Shown here: piece after piece, positions 34,381 to 46,261 of the stretch
How the letters are laid out: every line of letters begins with the position of its first letter
How positions within the stretch are numbered: position 1 is the first letter of the stretch
NCBI GenBank assembly: GCA_973895155.1
Contig: OZ316897.1
Span: 744,001-808,000, forward strand
Direction: 5' to 3'
DNA length: 64,000 nucleotides
Origin: Marsupella aquatica
Lineage: Eukaryota > Marchantiophyta
The notes under the pieces: model-generated
The model's database searches: none
The model's input: the letters and a program-made list of their open reading frames with translations, nothing else
What the model was told of the DNA's origin: nothing
Translations under genes and position numbers: made by a program

Positions 34381-36773
34381 TTGACAGTTGATGGAGGGGT
34401 GGATGTCAAGTCGATACAGCCAGTATCCAATATCCTGGCAAAAGCTGAGACAGGCATCACGAAGGAAAACACCAAAGCTCAACTGCCAAGAGCAGCTAAG
34501 AAAGTGAAAGGCCAGAGCTCTGATGTAACTTGGTCTCCGACCGAGTTCTACAAGGATGCAGCCTGGTTTGCTACAAACTTTGGTCTCCCCAATGAGGGTG
34601 AAACTCCGCACAAGATTTTAGATCTCACCGAGGAATAGTTGAGTGCGTGCTTTGGTGAGGTAACAAGGAATGGCTATAAGCTAAGTACTTGCACGGGTAT
34701 TCCTCTTGATGAGATTTTAGCACTGTCTCAAGTGGTGGACGGGTATGAGAAGCCTGTTAATGGAATTCTATCTCATACATTTGTCAAAGGTGCCTATGCC
34801 GAGCGGGTGCTTCATAGAAAGGTAAACTGGGCAGCTTATGCATCGACAAAACTGAAGGGTCAGATAACTCAGTGGTCACGAGATGGGAAAGGTAAGCCTG
34901 ATGGCCCTCCTTGTGTTAGAAAGCCTCAACTATATTCAGCTCCAAAGTCTTCGTCAGAGACTAAACCCGTCGTCTGTGACGGACAGTTAGCACTTTTTGA
35001 GAGCCCTAAAAGTGTCGTGCCCAAGGAGCTTGGCAGTTGCAGCTTGACTAAGGTTAGGACAGTACCTCCTCCCACACCTATTCTATGTGTTCGTCCATCC
35101 GAGAAGAGACAGATTCCCTTGAAAGTGAAGAACGTTCTGGTATCTGCCATAGAAGCCGAGATATCTAAAATGAGGGGTCAGCTCGTGTCTGTGAACAAGA
35201 GGTTCGACAAGGTCCATTCTACCATGGACAAACTGAAGGTAATTCAGTCGGGACGTGATGATGTGGAGAGCTCATTACAGCAAGAGATTGAGAACCTACG
35301 ACTTCAAGAAGATAAAATCTCCAACGAAATTGATGCAGAAGAAATTGCAGTGGAAGAACTAACGACCGACATTGAGTTGGAATCCAACAAGCAGGGTGAA
35401 GGAGAGGCGATTGAAGAGGTACTTTGAGATTTCCTCCTTCATCTTGCTAGGATCATGTCCTTTCTCTGTTCACGACCCGTTTGTTTCCGGTTGTGGACTT
35501 CAATGTGGGCTTTAGGCGATGGACCTTGTGGCAAGACATGTGATTGTTTGAAATGTTGATATTGCAGGTTAACAATGACTTGTTGGCCTTGATGGGGACA
35601 ATGCTGAGAACTCACGAGTATAGTCATCCAGCTTTCTAGCATGTTGGAAGCCACCCGATGGGATTTGAATAGTGTGAAGGAAAGATTACAGAGAAAACAA
35701 GAGTATGACAAGAGTGTGCCTAAAATGATGTCCCGGATGTTTGACTTATCTAACAAGTTAACAATAGAACGCCAAAAGATTGAATCTAATTTGAAGCATC
35801 AAGAAGTAGAGCTTGCGATTGTGGCAAACGTTTTATGCAACCCATGTCCTGCAGTGATGCCACGTTATACCCTTACGTCCACTGAAACAAGTTTTAGCAG
35901 AGTTTCTGTATCGAGTTGTCCAATTTATTGCAATGGATACCATTGCTACAATTGGATCCCAGCATCCTGTGGGCACACATATCATCCTGCATGTTTGTTT
36001 ACTTATATTCATTCATGTACGGGCGGCCCACAATGCAAGGCATGCGGGGCAATTTTCAGTAATGACTGGTTACAAACCTGGGGTTTAGATGATGAGCAAG
36101 GCTACAAAGAGGGCACTTATATAGCCCTGGAGCATCACCCCAATGGCCATGGAAGTGGAGGACCTATATGGGAAGAACTGTAGGCGATTGGCCCAGAGGC
36201 GACAGTTGGTGAACAATATGGTCTCAATCAAAGGAAAGGTATCCACACTGGTCTGCACTTTAATTGCTAGTTGGCTTTCAATTGATGAATTTGCAATCTT
36301 TGGAGATGGATGGGTTACGAATGGATGTTGAGCACTGTTCACTGTGTACTGCTTCTTATGGAACATGGTCTGCTGTTGTGGAGCAGGATCTGCAAGAGAT
36401 TGTTGAGCGGTGCTTGGCTTCTATAACACCTTCTTCCACGGTTGAGGATGCAGCTATTGAGGATTGCGGTGGTGAAGACAGATCATCCAAGATGGTTATG
36501 TTGTCACCAAAGGTTGAGGATGAGGATTCAGGGAAAAAATGGAAGTGTGATGTAGATTCTAGCAGGAAGGTGAAATTAATACCGTTGTTGAGTGCTAAGC
36601 CTGGTCAACATGTGCTAACGCCTAGTGCCACTCTCCCATTTTCCCCAGAGGCAGATGTCACCTTTAAGACATACTCTTCACTGAAGACTCCAAGCCCTTA
36701 TGGACCGACAATACCTCCACCAAATTGCGATGGTGTAGATGCTAGGCCAAAGAAGAAGCTTTACCTCGGATAA
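34381..36773 (+). pseudogene. Coiled-coil and RING-like zinc-finger gene (element D cargo?)
   Basis: Coding-like blocks follow one another: 34381-34638, 34639-35427 (same frame, after a TAG at 34636-34638), 35641-36183 and 36264-36773. The second block ends in a strong coiled coil (about 35100-35420). The third has a further coiled segment and then a RING-like cluster: CPIYCNGYHC, CGHTYHPACLF, CTGGPQCKACG. RING proteins are usually ubiquitin or SUMO ligases; here that is only suggested by the Cys/His spacing. A possible acceptor (ATATTGCAG) at about 35568 and the in-frame stop leave it open whether this is a multi-exon gene or a broken one. No clear start codon was found. Confidence 0.5.
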
Positions 36774-37430
36774 CGTTTTAAGTCGTACATTATGTGGCTA
36801 TTGAAGATGTGGTGTGCATTTTGCAATGCGCATACCGTGATTTTCATGCCTTTTGTGTTTAAAACTTCCTCTATGCTCTTTGTGTAGCTTCGAAAGACCA
36901 GCCACAAATCATGTTTTTGAGCAATTCTCAGTTTCTCACTGGTAAGTCTTCACTAAACCCTCTATTGGCAAATGTCATGTGCAAATGATGAGGAACCTTT
37001 AGCAATCTCTTGTTGGTAATAGCACGGTCACTCTCTAATCCGAGTAACCTTAGATGAGGGTCTGGTCCTTTTTGAAAGGAGTGTACACAGGAGCGAGTCT
37101 TGTACAGTCCTTTTACACTTAGTTCATGACTTGTGTCAATTAAACGAGTTCTGAAATCTGCTTTGTCAAGGACTGTGAGCCCTTGTCAACCATTTTTTAA
37201 CCTCTTAGTTGTTCTTCTTTGTTAAGGACTAGGTGGCCTTCGTGAAGGAGTGGGTGTCAGTTTTCAAGGAGTCCATGTCCATTGTGAAAGGAGTATAACT
37301 CCTTTGCCAAGGAGTCTAAGTCCTTTTGCAAGGAGTCTATTTCCTTTTCCAAGAAGTCTGACTCCTTTTCTGAGGAGTCTGACTCCTTTTCGGGGTCGTG
37401 TACTTCATCAGTTATCAATGAGTTTCATCA
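36774..37430. repeat. AAGGAGT/ACTCCTT palindrome cluster
   Basis: Between about 37068 and 37390, copies of AGGAGT and its complement ACTCCT recur every 15-25 bp, several as palindromes such as AGGAGTCTGACTCCT (37372-37386). No gene was seen. This is the fifth distinct palindromic motif family in the window. Confidence 0.7.
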
Positions 37431-37648
37431 GTGACTGATATCAGTCCAACACCGGAACTCAGCGAATCAGCTGAGATGAATTCTTCTGGGGCACAACCCA
37501 ATCCACAACCCAATCGCAGTCCGCGCCATTGTCGGCGCCTCTTTGAGGTTGGATCGGGTACTTTACTTCGACCATTTCTTATGTCGGCTGCCTCTCTAAC
37601 ATTAAAGGAGAATATAAAGTTTCAATCTTGGCGGCCTCTCTGAGATTT

Positions 37649-37705
37649 CCTCGAAGTTCAGTTGAATCTCAGCGAGCCCCGCCGAGATTCAACTAAAATT
37701 CGAGG
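37649..37705. repeat. 22-bp near-perfect inverted repeat (hairpin)
   Basis: Arms are 37649-37670 and 37684-37705, starting CCTCGAA and ending TTCGAGG, with about 20 of 22 positions pairing. The 13-nt loop is agcgagccccgcc, so the loop carries the element C motif. It could lie in the left subterminal region of element C. Confidence 0.8.
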
Positions 37706-38009
37706 AAAAAAAAAACTTCTCACACAGGGTCTTCGATATATCATGGGGTGTCGCTACTAAATCTCAAAAAGGATCCATACAACACATCGTACAACAGAGT
37801 CCATACAACACGTCCCTTTCAAAGACTCATCTCAAAGACCCTCGCCGACTTATCCAGGAGAGCTCAGCATGACATTGAAGAACAACACGGGGTCCAGCGT
37901 AGAAAGTAACCTTTGGAGGAAATTTTTATTTTACTTCGTATACAACATGTTGCTCTGTTGTGAAATATTCACAAATTGAATTCACAAAGGCAATCCATCG
38001 ATCCTCTAT

Positions 38010-39182
38010 CTACAAACTGATCGTCTGGCAGATTAGGTCTACAATAATCTTTTGTCGTATAAGCAGTACATGTTTAGGGTCAACCGCCAATACAGAGCCT
38101 CTAGAAAGACGCTCCATGTACATTATGACATATACTCCACAATTGTAACTATCGGGTTGGGCTGGAATATCGTCGCGGACGATGCGTTGCCATTGTAATG
38201 GCGATAAGTGGGGACAACTGCTCAAGCGGGACAGGTCATGGAGAAACCGACCGACATTCACCAAATCGTCGCATTCCGATGCTTCGCCTCCAATGGGATC
38301 GAGCAAATGTAGTTGCTGCAAAGTAAAATCGACCACAGCTAGTACCCAATGTTTTGGCCTGTGGATGGGGATTAGAATGAGGTCGAATGAAAAGACGTCA
38401 ATGCCCTTCACAAATGCCAACCCTGCGTTGAAGCTGTACGCAGGATGCGTCAAGACATTGTAAAAATGTGTGGGCAAAAGCATGCATTTGGGTTTTGCAA
38501 TGACCTCTGCTCTACGCTCCAATAGAGGAATGTAAGCATTGATGATGTCACAAGTGAGCCATTTTTTTGCCCTCAAGCATTTGAAATCTTTTCTCTTCAA
38601 TTTTAAGTCGCCGAGGCTGACTAGGACTTCATCTTGGTCCCTGTTGGAGTCCAATGCTTCTTTGACTATGGTCGCAAGTATGGCGGGTTGATGTCGTTGT
38701 GCAGGCACCCCCTGATTCGGTCGTTGGTGCACAGGCACCCCCTGATTGACTCCTTGCTGGGCAGTCACTACCTCGTCGACTGGTTGTTGTGGCTCAGTTT
38801 GCTTCCTAGCTGCAATGAAGGTTAATTCACCCAAAAATTACTCTTCGGAATTGGAGCTTGACAAACTTATGCTTGCATGGTGAGTTTGGAGACTATCACT
38901 ATCACTTCCTACCGAGCTACTCTCATCCGATTCAGCCTCTTCTGCCCTATCATCGACAAATTTGAGAGTCTTCCTTGTTCTCTCTTTCACAAAATGAGCA
39001 ACTCTTTCTTCATGATACGTATCAGCGTAGCACGGTAGGCTTGACTTCTCCGGAGAGAATAATGCTGAAGCTTCCTCCCAAGCGAGCTTCACAAGTCGTC
39101 TGTCCTGTGTGTCCCATTCCTCGGTTGCCAACTCGGTGGTCCTGTCGGGAACTGCTACTAAGTTATACTTAAATTGAATCAT
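38010..39182 (-). CDS. Ulp1/C48-family SUMO protease-like protein (element C cargo)
   Basis: The exon at 38010-38834 contains the whole C48 core: KHWVLAVVDF (catalytic His, about 38350), LLDPIGG (catalytic Asp, about 38300), IPAQPDSYNCGVYV (oxyanion Gln and catalytic Cys, about 38150) and MYMERL. Ulp1 proteases remove SUMO from proteins in the nucleus, and Ulp1-like domains are known cargo of plant MULE and CACTA elements. An acidic Ser-rich block at 38838-39182 is probably an upstream exon; the acceptor TTCATTGCAG lies at about 38815, but the donor is unresolved. It is not clear whether this gene is separate or the last exons of the neighbouring ParB/methyltransferase-like gene. The catalytic residues are all present. 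Confidence 0.82.
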
Positions 39183-39359
39183 GTATTGCGCCGGAATAGA
39201 CGGATCACAAGAACAAATTTGTGAGGCGATGTGGACACCCCAGATAATCCATTGAGTCGCCTTTCGAGATAGATCTTAGAGAGGCTAGCCAAGATGTATT
39301 TTTGTCCCTCCAGACGCATCTAAGGCCCTACGTGGACTTGCCAGTAGAAGTTGACGTGG

Positions 39360-39840
39360 CCAGGCCACCCGGGATTCATCTGGGCGAGGCCCGCCGACAT
39401 GCATCTCAGAGAGGCCCGCTGAGATGGACTTGCCTGGAAATCTGAATATGCCCGGGCCAGATGCGATTCCTCTCGGCGAGGACCACCGACATGCATCTCG
39501 GAGAGGCCAGCCGAGATGGACTTGCCTGGAAATCTGAATATGCCCGGGCCAGATGCGATTCCTCTCGGCGAGGCCCGCCGACATGCATCTCAGAGAGGCC
39601 AGCCGAGATGGACTTGCCTGGAAATCTGAATATGCCCGGGCCAGATGCGATTCCTCTCGGCGAGGCCCGCCGACATGCATCTCGGAGAGGCCAGCTGAGA
39701 GGGACTTTCCAGCAAATCTCAAAGTGCCCGGGCCAGATGCGATCCTCTCGGCTAGGCCGGCCGACATGCATCTCGGAGAGGTCAGCCGAGATGGATTTGC
39801 CCAGATGGAGAGCCATCTCGGAGAGTCCGCTGAAATACTA
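39360..39840. repeat. Tandem array with CTCGGCGAGGCCC-type motifs
   Basis: A unit of about 92 bp ('gaggcccgccgacatgcatct ... gatggacttgcctgg') repeats about five times, with copies of 'cagatgcgattcctctcgg' near 39460, 39553 and 39645. It lies downstream of the last methyltransferase-like exon, in an intron or intergenic gap. Open frames through it on both strands are repeat translations. Confidence 0.88.
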
Positions 39841-39886
39841 TGGGACAATATTAAAATCATTGAAGGGAAACGGTAGTAAACTCACA

Positions 39887-42800
39887 TGAAGGCTTTTTAT
39901 TCTTGCGCATTTCTGGATTGGATTTTTGACGATCCACTGCCTCCTCTTGCTCCGTTAGAGGCACTCCAACGAACTCTGTCATCGTGTCTTCCGCATAAGA
40001 TTTGAAGTACGGATAGGATTCGGTCCCAAAGACCATCCGCCCACAGTTCTCACCAGCCTTAAAGATAGCCCCGAAGTGTGCATTGAACGTGACAACAGTT
40101 CCCCCTGGCTTAGTTGTATATTCTATTATACATTGGAGTGTAGCTGGAGACAAGGTGCCACCAAAATCATCAATGGTCTCATTCTGACCCATTGTATAGT
40201 TAGTTAGCCCGTTCCTCAACTTCATATCAAGCTCGACACTGATTGGCTTCATGTCATCCTTTGGGCATACCTCGGCAGACGATTTAAATCCCCAAAGGTC
40301 CAGCTTGAGATATTCACTCTAGACGTACAGAACAAAGTCAATGATGAGTCTTTCTGAGTACAAGTCACCGAAAGAACATAAGACAAGAATGGAGTTAAAT
40401 CTATTAGACTTACCCACTTTCGAGTCGTGAAGTCGAAGGTGGGTGTGGCGTTCCAGATGAAAAAGGTGTCTTTCAGCACCCAATTGGTCTCTTCGTAATT
40501 GAGACTGTCACAAAGTACTGCGGAGTGGGCAACCGAAGCACTGTGCACTATGCCAAACAATCCCTCATCATCGAGGAAAACTCGCGCAAAATCCTCAACC
40601 CGACTGAGGTCGTCTGGCCGGAACAAATTCCACAATGGGATGTTCCCATCCGCGTGCATGCGGGTGTCTGATCCCATTTGAATCAGAATCAGATTTGCAC
40701 CAGACCTTGCAGGCTTCCCGTTCTTTAGCCAGCCTTCTGCAGCCAAACCACCCCGCCTAAGCTTTCTGCACCAGTCTCTAAAACGGAGTACCACAGCCAG
40801 TTCTTTACTGTCATTGGCAGCGTCAAAGTAAGTTTTGAAAAGATACGGAGACCATTTAAAATAACAATGCCTGAGCGGGGAAGAAAAGTTATCGGCGCTT
40901 GAACGCCGAACTCCAACCACCTCTGTGCCATCCGACTCCGGTTCGCCTTCAACGTCCTCTTCGTAATTTGGGCCATCCGTTGGGGCCTCATGTTGGATTG
41001 TCGTGGGCGGAACCTCTATTGGGCTGGGCGGGGGTTGTGGTATGGTGCTAGGCGGAGGTTGCTCTATGGGGCTGGGCGGAATGTCTTCAAGCTCAGTGTC
41101 ACGTGCTTTTGCGCGGCGAGGTTTGGGCCTCGTTGTTTTGGTCTTTTTTGCAGCCTTTGTCTTTGGCCTTGAGGATAATGGCATCCGTTTTGGCGCCGGA
41201 GTATCAGACTCACGCCCCTCTTGTTTGTCTTCTCCTTCGTCCTCTACCCGTTCGTCTTCTCCTTCGTCCTCTACCCGTTCATCTTCTCCTTCGTTATCTA
41301 CCCGTACGTCGTCTGAATGATCCCCTCCTTGGGTTGCGTTCTCTCCCTGGGATGCGTCATGCTCTTGTTCCTGCTCGCTTTGTTGGTCCAGAGGCTGGTC
41401 TACCATTGGCTCTGTCGAAGGCTGCACGCTTTGTTGCTCCACTTGCTGGTTGCCTTGTTGTAGTGTAGCCGGCTCTATCATTGGTTCTGCAGTTGGTTCT
41501 GTAGCCGACTCTATTGTTGGCTGTGGAGCCTTCTCTATAATTGGCTTTGAAGCCACTTCTACAGCCTTGCTTTTTACAGAACCTGGTTCCTCCGGTATCT
41601 CCTTCATACCTGGATAGATTGCAAAGCAATGGGGTTATTGATCCTAAGCTTCTTCGCGAGCCTCGCCGACATGACATCCAGACACTTGACATTATACTTC
41701 ATCTGCAAAGGTCCGAACGACATTTGGCTGTTCTTCTCAGCGAGCCTCGCCGAGATGAGATCCAAGGGTTCGGACGAGATGCGACTGAAACTTGTTTGTT
41801 CTCAGCGAGCCTCGTCGAGATGAGATGCAGTCTATCTCAACGACCCCAAAATTGGTTTAGTACTATGTTAGCAAACCCAGCCAAGATGTAGTTCCAAATG
41901 AAACCACTATGTAGTGCGAAAGGAATCGAGTAATACCTGATGTTTTTCTTGGACTGGTTAGCGAGTCAGACTGACTGATGTCGCTCGATGGTTCCTTCTC
42001 AACCTTCCGTTCACCTTCTTTTCTGGCCTTCTTCCCGTCATAGGCAGGGTCAGTTGGGATAAGGGTCTCCACCTCTGTTGCCTCCGTTATTGAATCTGAC
42101 AGTTGTCGCAACTTTGTTATATCGTAGTAATTACTAGGTTCCTGTGCTTCTTTGAGCAGGTCTGCACTATCCTTCTCGACAACCTCGAGAAAAGTGTTCC
42201 AATTGTCATACTCCATGTACCATGGGCAGTTCCTCCGTTCCCAATCCGAGAATACTCTGCCATGAGGCATGCGACCATCACATGGATACATGCTAAGGCT
42301 ACCTGTAGCCTCCATCCAAGATCTAATCGCCAATGGTAGTTGTTTCAACATTGTTGCATTCATGTTCTCCTGATGTATGAGAAATCTTGTCACGCACCGC
42401 TTTGTTCGCTTAATCCACGCTTCCCGAAACGCCAATTTGGTATTCCCTTCATTCCAAATGTCACCGCCTACTTTTAAGGATTTCTCTTGCACATAAGATC
42501 GGTAAAGCTTTCTATAAAGCTCAGCAAATTCCTCTCGCGTTCCGCTAAAATTGCCAGGCTGGTAGGCCTTCTCAGCAAAATTGGTCAACAAGATACAACC
42601 AACGTAGTCGATGTAACACCACATTGACCACACTGCTAGCCATGATCTAACCGCTGAATCACTATTGCTATGTGGATGGTGATACCTACTCCTATCTTCC
42701 TCCGTTCCAAATGAGCCTTCAAGAGTTTTAATCTGCACTCTGCAGTTAACCAAGCCCCAGAAAACAAGCGGATCCGATCCAATCCAACCTGCACATTCAT

Positions 42801-44096
42801 GACACCCTGCTTGGCCTCCTTTGCCAACTTGTGATAGAGCTGTCGACATGCCGGGATGAATTCCAAACCATTGGCTGGATTCACGCAGGCCGCGAGCTTG
42901 GGGAACTTAGTGTCCCAGCTCTTGCACGCAGCAGTAATCATTGCCTCAGTCTCATGCTCAAGTCTCTTGGCATTCCACGGGTGCCCACGACCTGCGTCTT
43001 GTGCCATTTCCTTCGAAATATTGATTCGCCCCGCTTCAATGTTTGACCAGCTCATGATGTACACAGCTGCCTCTTTTGTCATGTTCTTGGAGTACCAAGT
43101 TTTCCCGTGGCCACAATTTTGAGCCTTGAGGAAACCCTCCAGCGTCTCCTTGGACATAAGCAAACTGTACTCCTCCAATGGAGTGTTCAACAGCTTCGCC
43201 ACCCGATTGGCGTCATTGAACCATGATGTCCTCACGACAGTCGCGCTTATCCTGGACACGGCAAAGAATGTTCTTAGGTCTAACATTCAAACAGGGCAAT
43301 CTTTGACAGATTGCCAATAGGGTATTCACACAAGGGAAACGATATTGTATACCTGTTGTTGCAAAATGTGAGTTACTTACGAGTTCAGAGCGTGCATTGC
43401 TTGCTCAACCTTCTTGAATCCGTCCTTTCCAGCGTTCAAAAGAGAGAATCTAACACATGGATGGTACTGCGGTTGATCTGGAAACTCCTCCGCAACTGCA
43501 GACCAAGCTGTGTACCTATGGTTTCCGTCAAAAACCCAAAACATCTTGTCCTTGAGCATTTTGAAGTCCTCTGACGCATCGCACTCTTGCTCAAACTGCT
43601 CATTGATTTCAGTCCACAACGAGTCCCAATAGGGCTTGAACTCTGCCACTGTCCTTGTCTCCCCTGCTTCATTGAACTCAGTGATGTGGAACTCGCTGAG
43701 CTTTACAACATAGCCGCTCTCTCTGAATCCTTTTTTTAGTTTGACCACTGACTCATCATGAAGATTCCTGACGGCCTCCATTGGCATGAGCCGGCATAAG
43801 GGGATCTGGGGAGGATCCTTTTCAAACTTCGTCTCATACTTGGAGACGATCGACTCCCAAGCTCCCTTCTCTGCAATATCTGCTAATTCCGCTGCTCCTA
43901 TTGGCTCGAACGATATTTGCTTTGGCTCAAACTTCCTCCTTGAGTCCACTGACTCCACAAGGGGACCACCTTGTGAGCGTGTTAGTCGAGATGTCACTGG
44001 CGAAGGGGACAAAGACCGTTGTTTCTTACTCCGCTGAGAAGTTCTGCTATCAACAGGTCTAGCGATAGAACCAGCCGAGTCTTTCCTCTTCACCAT
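39887..44096 (-). CDS. ParB-like/degenerate methyltransferase-like protein (element C)
   Basis: Exon 1, 43381-44096 (ATG at 44096), is basic and Ser-rich and then ParB-like: PLCRLMPMEAVRNL, SVVKLKKGFRESGY, and FWVFDGNHRYTAWSAV, a clear G-N-H-R box. A GTAAGT donor at 43380 joins in phase to 43251, continuing ISATVVRTSWFNDANRV, which parallels the segment after the ParB box in element A. Further coding blocks run 41940-42653, 40440-41597 (acidic/Pro-rich, then EVVGVRR... and NATPTFDFTTRKW) and 39887-40321. The last has a motif I-like stretch, GGTVVTFNAHFGAIF. The order ParB then methyltransferase-like core is the same as in A and B, but the sequence is far more diverged and no DPPY is seen. Donors at 41939 and near 40417 are good; the join near 42670 is unresolved. 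Product and catalysis are uncertain. Confidence 0.65.
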
Positions 44097-44699
44097 TGTG
44101 ATCTAAGATTACATGAGAAAACATTCAAGAATTACTTCACAATAACCATACATCTCGACGAGCCCCGCCGAGCAAAAGTTTTGACATGTCGAGCTTGCAA
44201 CATACATTCAAATCGTGTAGACAGTCATGCAGTGAACAAAAGATCCAACCTCAGAGATGGGTGAAGCGCCGTGCTTGAAACTACAACCCGCTGAGAGTGA
44301 TTCGACCACCACCGACTAAGACCTTCAAATCACCCTTTGCAGCACAAAGCTTGAAACTTCGAGAGTCGACCGCTGCCGAGCTCAAACCAAACTGAGACCT
44401 TCAAATCACCTTTGCCAACCAGCACAGAGCTTGAAACTACGAGACTCGACCGCCGCCAAGGTGAAGCCTTCAAAACACCTTCGCAAACCAGGGCACACGG
44501 CCACACTTGCCGAGAATAAGTGGAAGAGAGGAAAGCCAATGTGATTGGAAGACTGGGACGAAGAGCGGAGGGGACCTAGGAAGAGCGAGGATGCGTGAGG
44601 AATAACGGGGAGTGAATGAGACGGGGAGTGAAAGATGAAGAGTGAGGAAGCGCAGGGATAAGTGAGAACGACGTTGAAAGCCCTAACGAAGCGTGAAGA

Positions 44700-44930
44700 G
44701 CAAGAGTGACGAGGAAGAGTAAGGAAGAAGGACCCTCGTACCGCACGTACCGCACCGGTGACGAGGAAGAGTAAGGAAGAAGGACCCTCGTACCGCACGT
44801 ACCGCACCGGTGACGAGGAAGAGTAAGGAAGGACCCTCGTACCGCACGTACCGCACCGCACGGAAGTACTCCATGGATACGAGAGATCCCCGGTACCGCA
44901 CCGCACACAAGTACATGGATACGGGAGATC
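44700..44930. repeat. Three-copy tandem repeat upstream of the element C ParB/methyltransferase gene
   Basis: A unit of about 58 bp ('gacgaggaagagtaaggaa' ... 'accgcacgtaccgcac') occurs three times in a row. It lies in the promoter-proximal region of the minus-strand gene starting at 44096. Open frames through it are repeat translations. Confidence 0.85.
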
Positions 44931-45089
44931 CGAACTATACTAGAGAACGTACATCTTGTTAATTAACAGGCCAAACAAGAAAGTACGCGGCCAAACAAGA
45001 AAGTACGTAAGGTTCTAGGGTTTACGGCCCAGTACGGGGGTATGAGATTTAGGGTCCAAATCTCAAAGACCCTTGCCAACAATTAATTG

Positions 45090-45442
45090 CGGCCCATACT
45101 GAGACGTGTCAACATCTCAGAGCCTCGTCCCAAAGAGGGAATGGGGGCCCACAATACGAGTCCAAATCTCAAAGACCCTCGTCGAGAATGGAACGATGAG
45201 CAAGGAAATAAAAATAAATCTATAGATAAATTATTTGCTTTTCTCCCTATCGAAACGGAGAGTAGAAACAAGCAATCTATAATTAATCCGAAAAATAAAA
45301 TTCCTTTAGTTCTTTTTGGTTCCCTACCTTCAATAGCGGGCCAATACTGAGACGTGTCAACATCTCGGAGCCTCGTCCCAAAGAGGGAATGGGGGCCCAC
45401 AATACGAGTTCAAATCTCAAAGACCCTCGCCGAGAATGGATA
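45090..45442. repeat. ~100-bp duplication split by filler DNA
   Basis: The segments 45090-45191 and 45336-45442 are near-identical: both run from 'ggcc.atactgagacgtgtc' through 'gggaatgggggcccac' to 'gagaatgg'. They flank the AT-rich plastid-like piece at 45193-45335. This is the pattern of break repair with captured filler DNA. Confidence 0.85.
45193..45335 (+). pseudogene. chlN: Probable plastid chlN fragment in the nucleus (NUPT)
   Basis: This 143-bp block is much more AT-rich than its flanks. Read in one frame it gives KIPLVLFGSLPSIAG, preceded by a Lys/Asn/Ser-rich stretch (FAFLPIETESRNKQSII). That matches the conserved LVLFGSLPS core of ChlN and the variable lysine-rich segment before it. 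ChlN is a subunit of the light-independent protochlorophyllide reductase and is plastid-coded in bryophytes, ferns, lycophytes and most gymnosperms. The assignment rests on my recognition of a short stretch. Confidence 0.6.
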
Positions 45443-46261
45443 GCGGGATTGACAAAGACCTCTAAACCCTAAACCTATATACCCTTGGGTGGGGTATACA
45501 AAGCTGCAATGAGACAGCACCGATAGATCTCGGAGACCCTCTCCGAGATGGCGTGGTGTGCCACATCTGGCAGTCATCCTGTTTTGAGACACTCGCAAAA
45601 GAGGATTGTGGACAAGGAAGTTGACAATCTAAATCCAAAAGACCCCTGCTCCATGTCAGAGACCCTCACCAACATAGAAAGGCGTGCCCCAAATGTCTTC
45701 ACTTTATCTAGGAGATGAAGAACTTCAGACACCTTGTACTCTCGGAGACCCTCTTCGAGAAGGAGTAGTGTGCATGAAATGGCAATGCCTCTAAACTCTT
45801 GGACCATATCACGGGAGGAAAGGTAAGGTAGATCAGGCATCGTGTCTCTCGGAGACCCTCTCTGAGATGGAATTGAGAGGCACTAGTCTCCCGCCGTGGG
45901 ACCCAAGATGTCGGAGACCCTCGCCGAAATTGGGACTATGTACGGACCCTTACAATTATCCGTAAAAAACGACTCGGCAACTCCAAATTGGGCGTTTTTT
46001 CCTCTACAATGCTCGAATATATCTCAGAGACCCTCACCCAAATGGGATTATGGAACTAGAAACGCTTCTCCGTACCATGAATCCAATTTTTTTTGCAAAT
46101 ATCCGTACAGACCGGCGTTTTCTCTCTTTTACAATGCTCGAATATATCTCAGAGAGGCTCGCCGAGTATGATATGCACTCCAGACAACCGACACCAAACT
46201 CTGAAGTAGACCTGCGCCAAGGAGGCAATCTGGGAATCCTACATCCAAATCCATCTCAGAG
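45443..46261. repeat. Dispersed CTCGGAGACCCTCTCCGAG motifs
   Basis: Copies of the element C palindrome lie about every 90-120 bp (for example near 45533, 45743, 45856, 45912, 46025 and 46147), with unrelated spacers. No gene is supported. Confidence 0.8.

Larger units (their letters stand above)
28986..37430. mobile_element. Decayed MULE-type element 'D' (boundaries not defined)
   Basis: It is recognised by transposase remnants on the minus strand (29938-33138) that align with the MULE-type transposase of element C, by a divergent gene on the plus strand (34.4-36.8 kb), and by its own palindromic motifs. No terminal repeats were identified, so the coordinates are approximate. The plus-strand part could belong to a separate element. 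Confidence 0.45.

Noticed and set aside
42654-42685. A 32-nt GT-AG intron in the element C ParB/methyltransferase-like gene
   Set aside because: Phase fits (GTA G|CG), but 32 nt is far shorter than usual plant introns. A frameshift or a different splice is as likely, so I left the join open.
44406-44916. Open frames on the minus strand with LPYSSSSPVRYVRYEG repeats
   Set aside because: Translation of a three-copy 58-bp repeat in the promoter region of element C.
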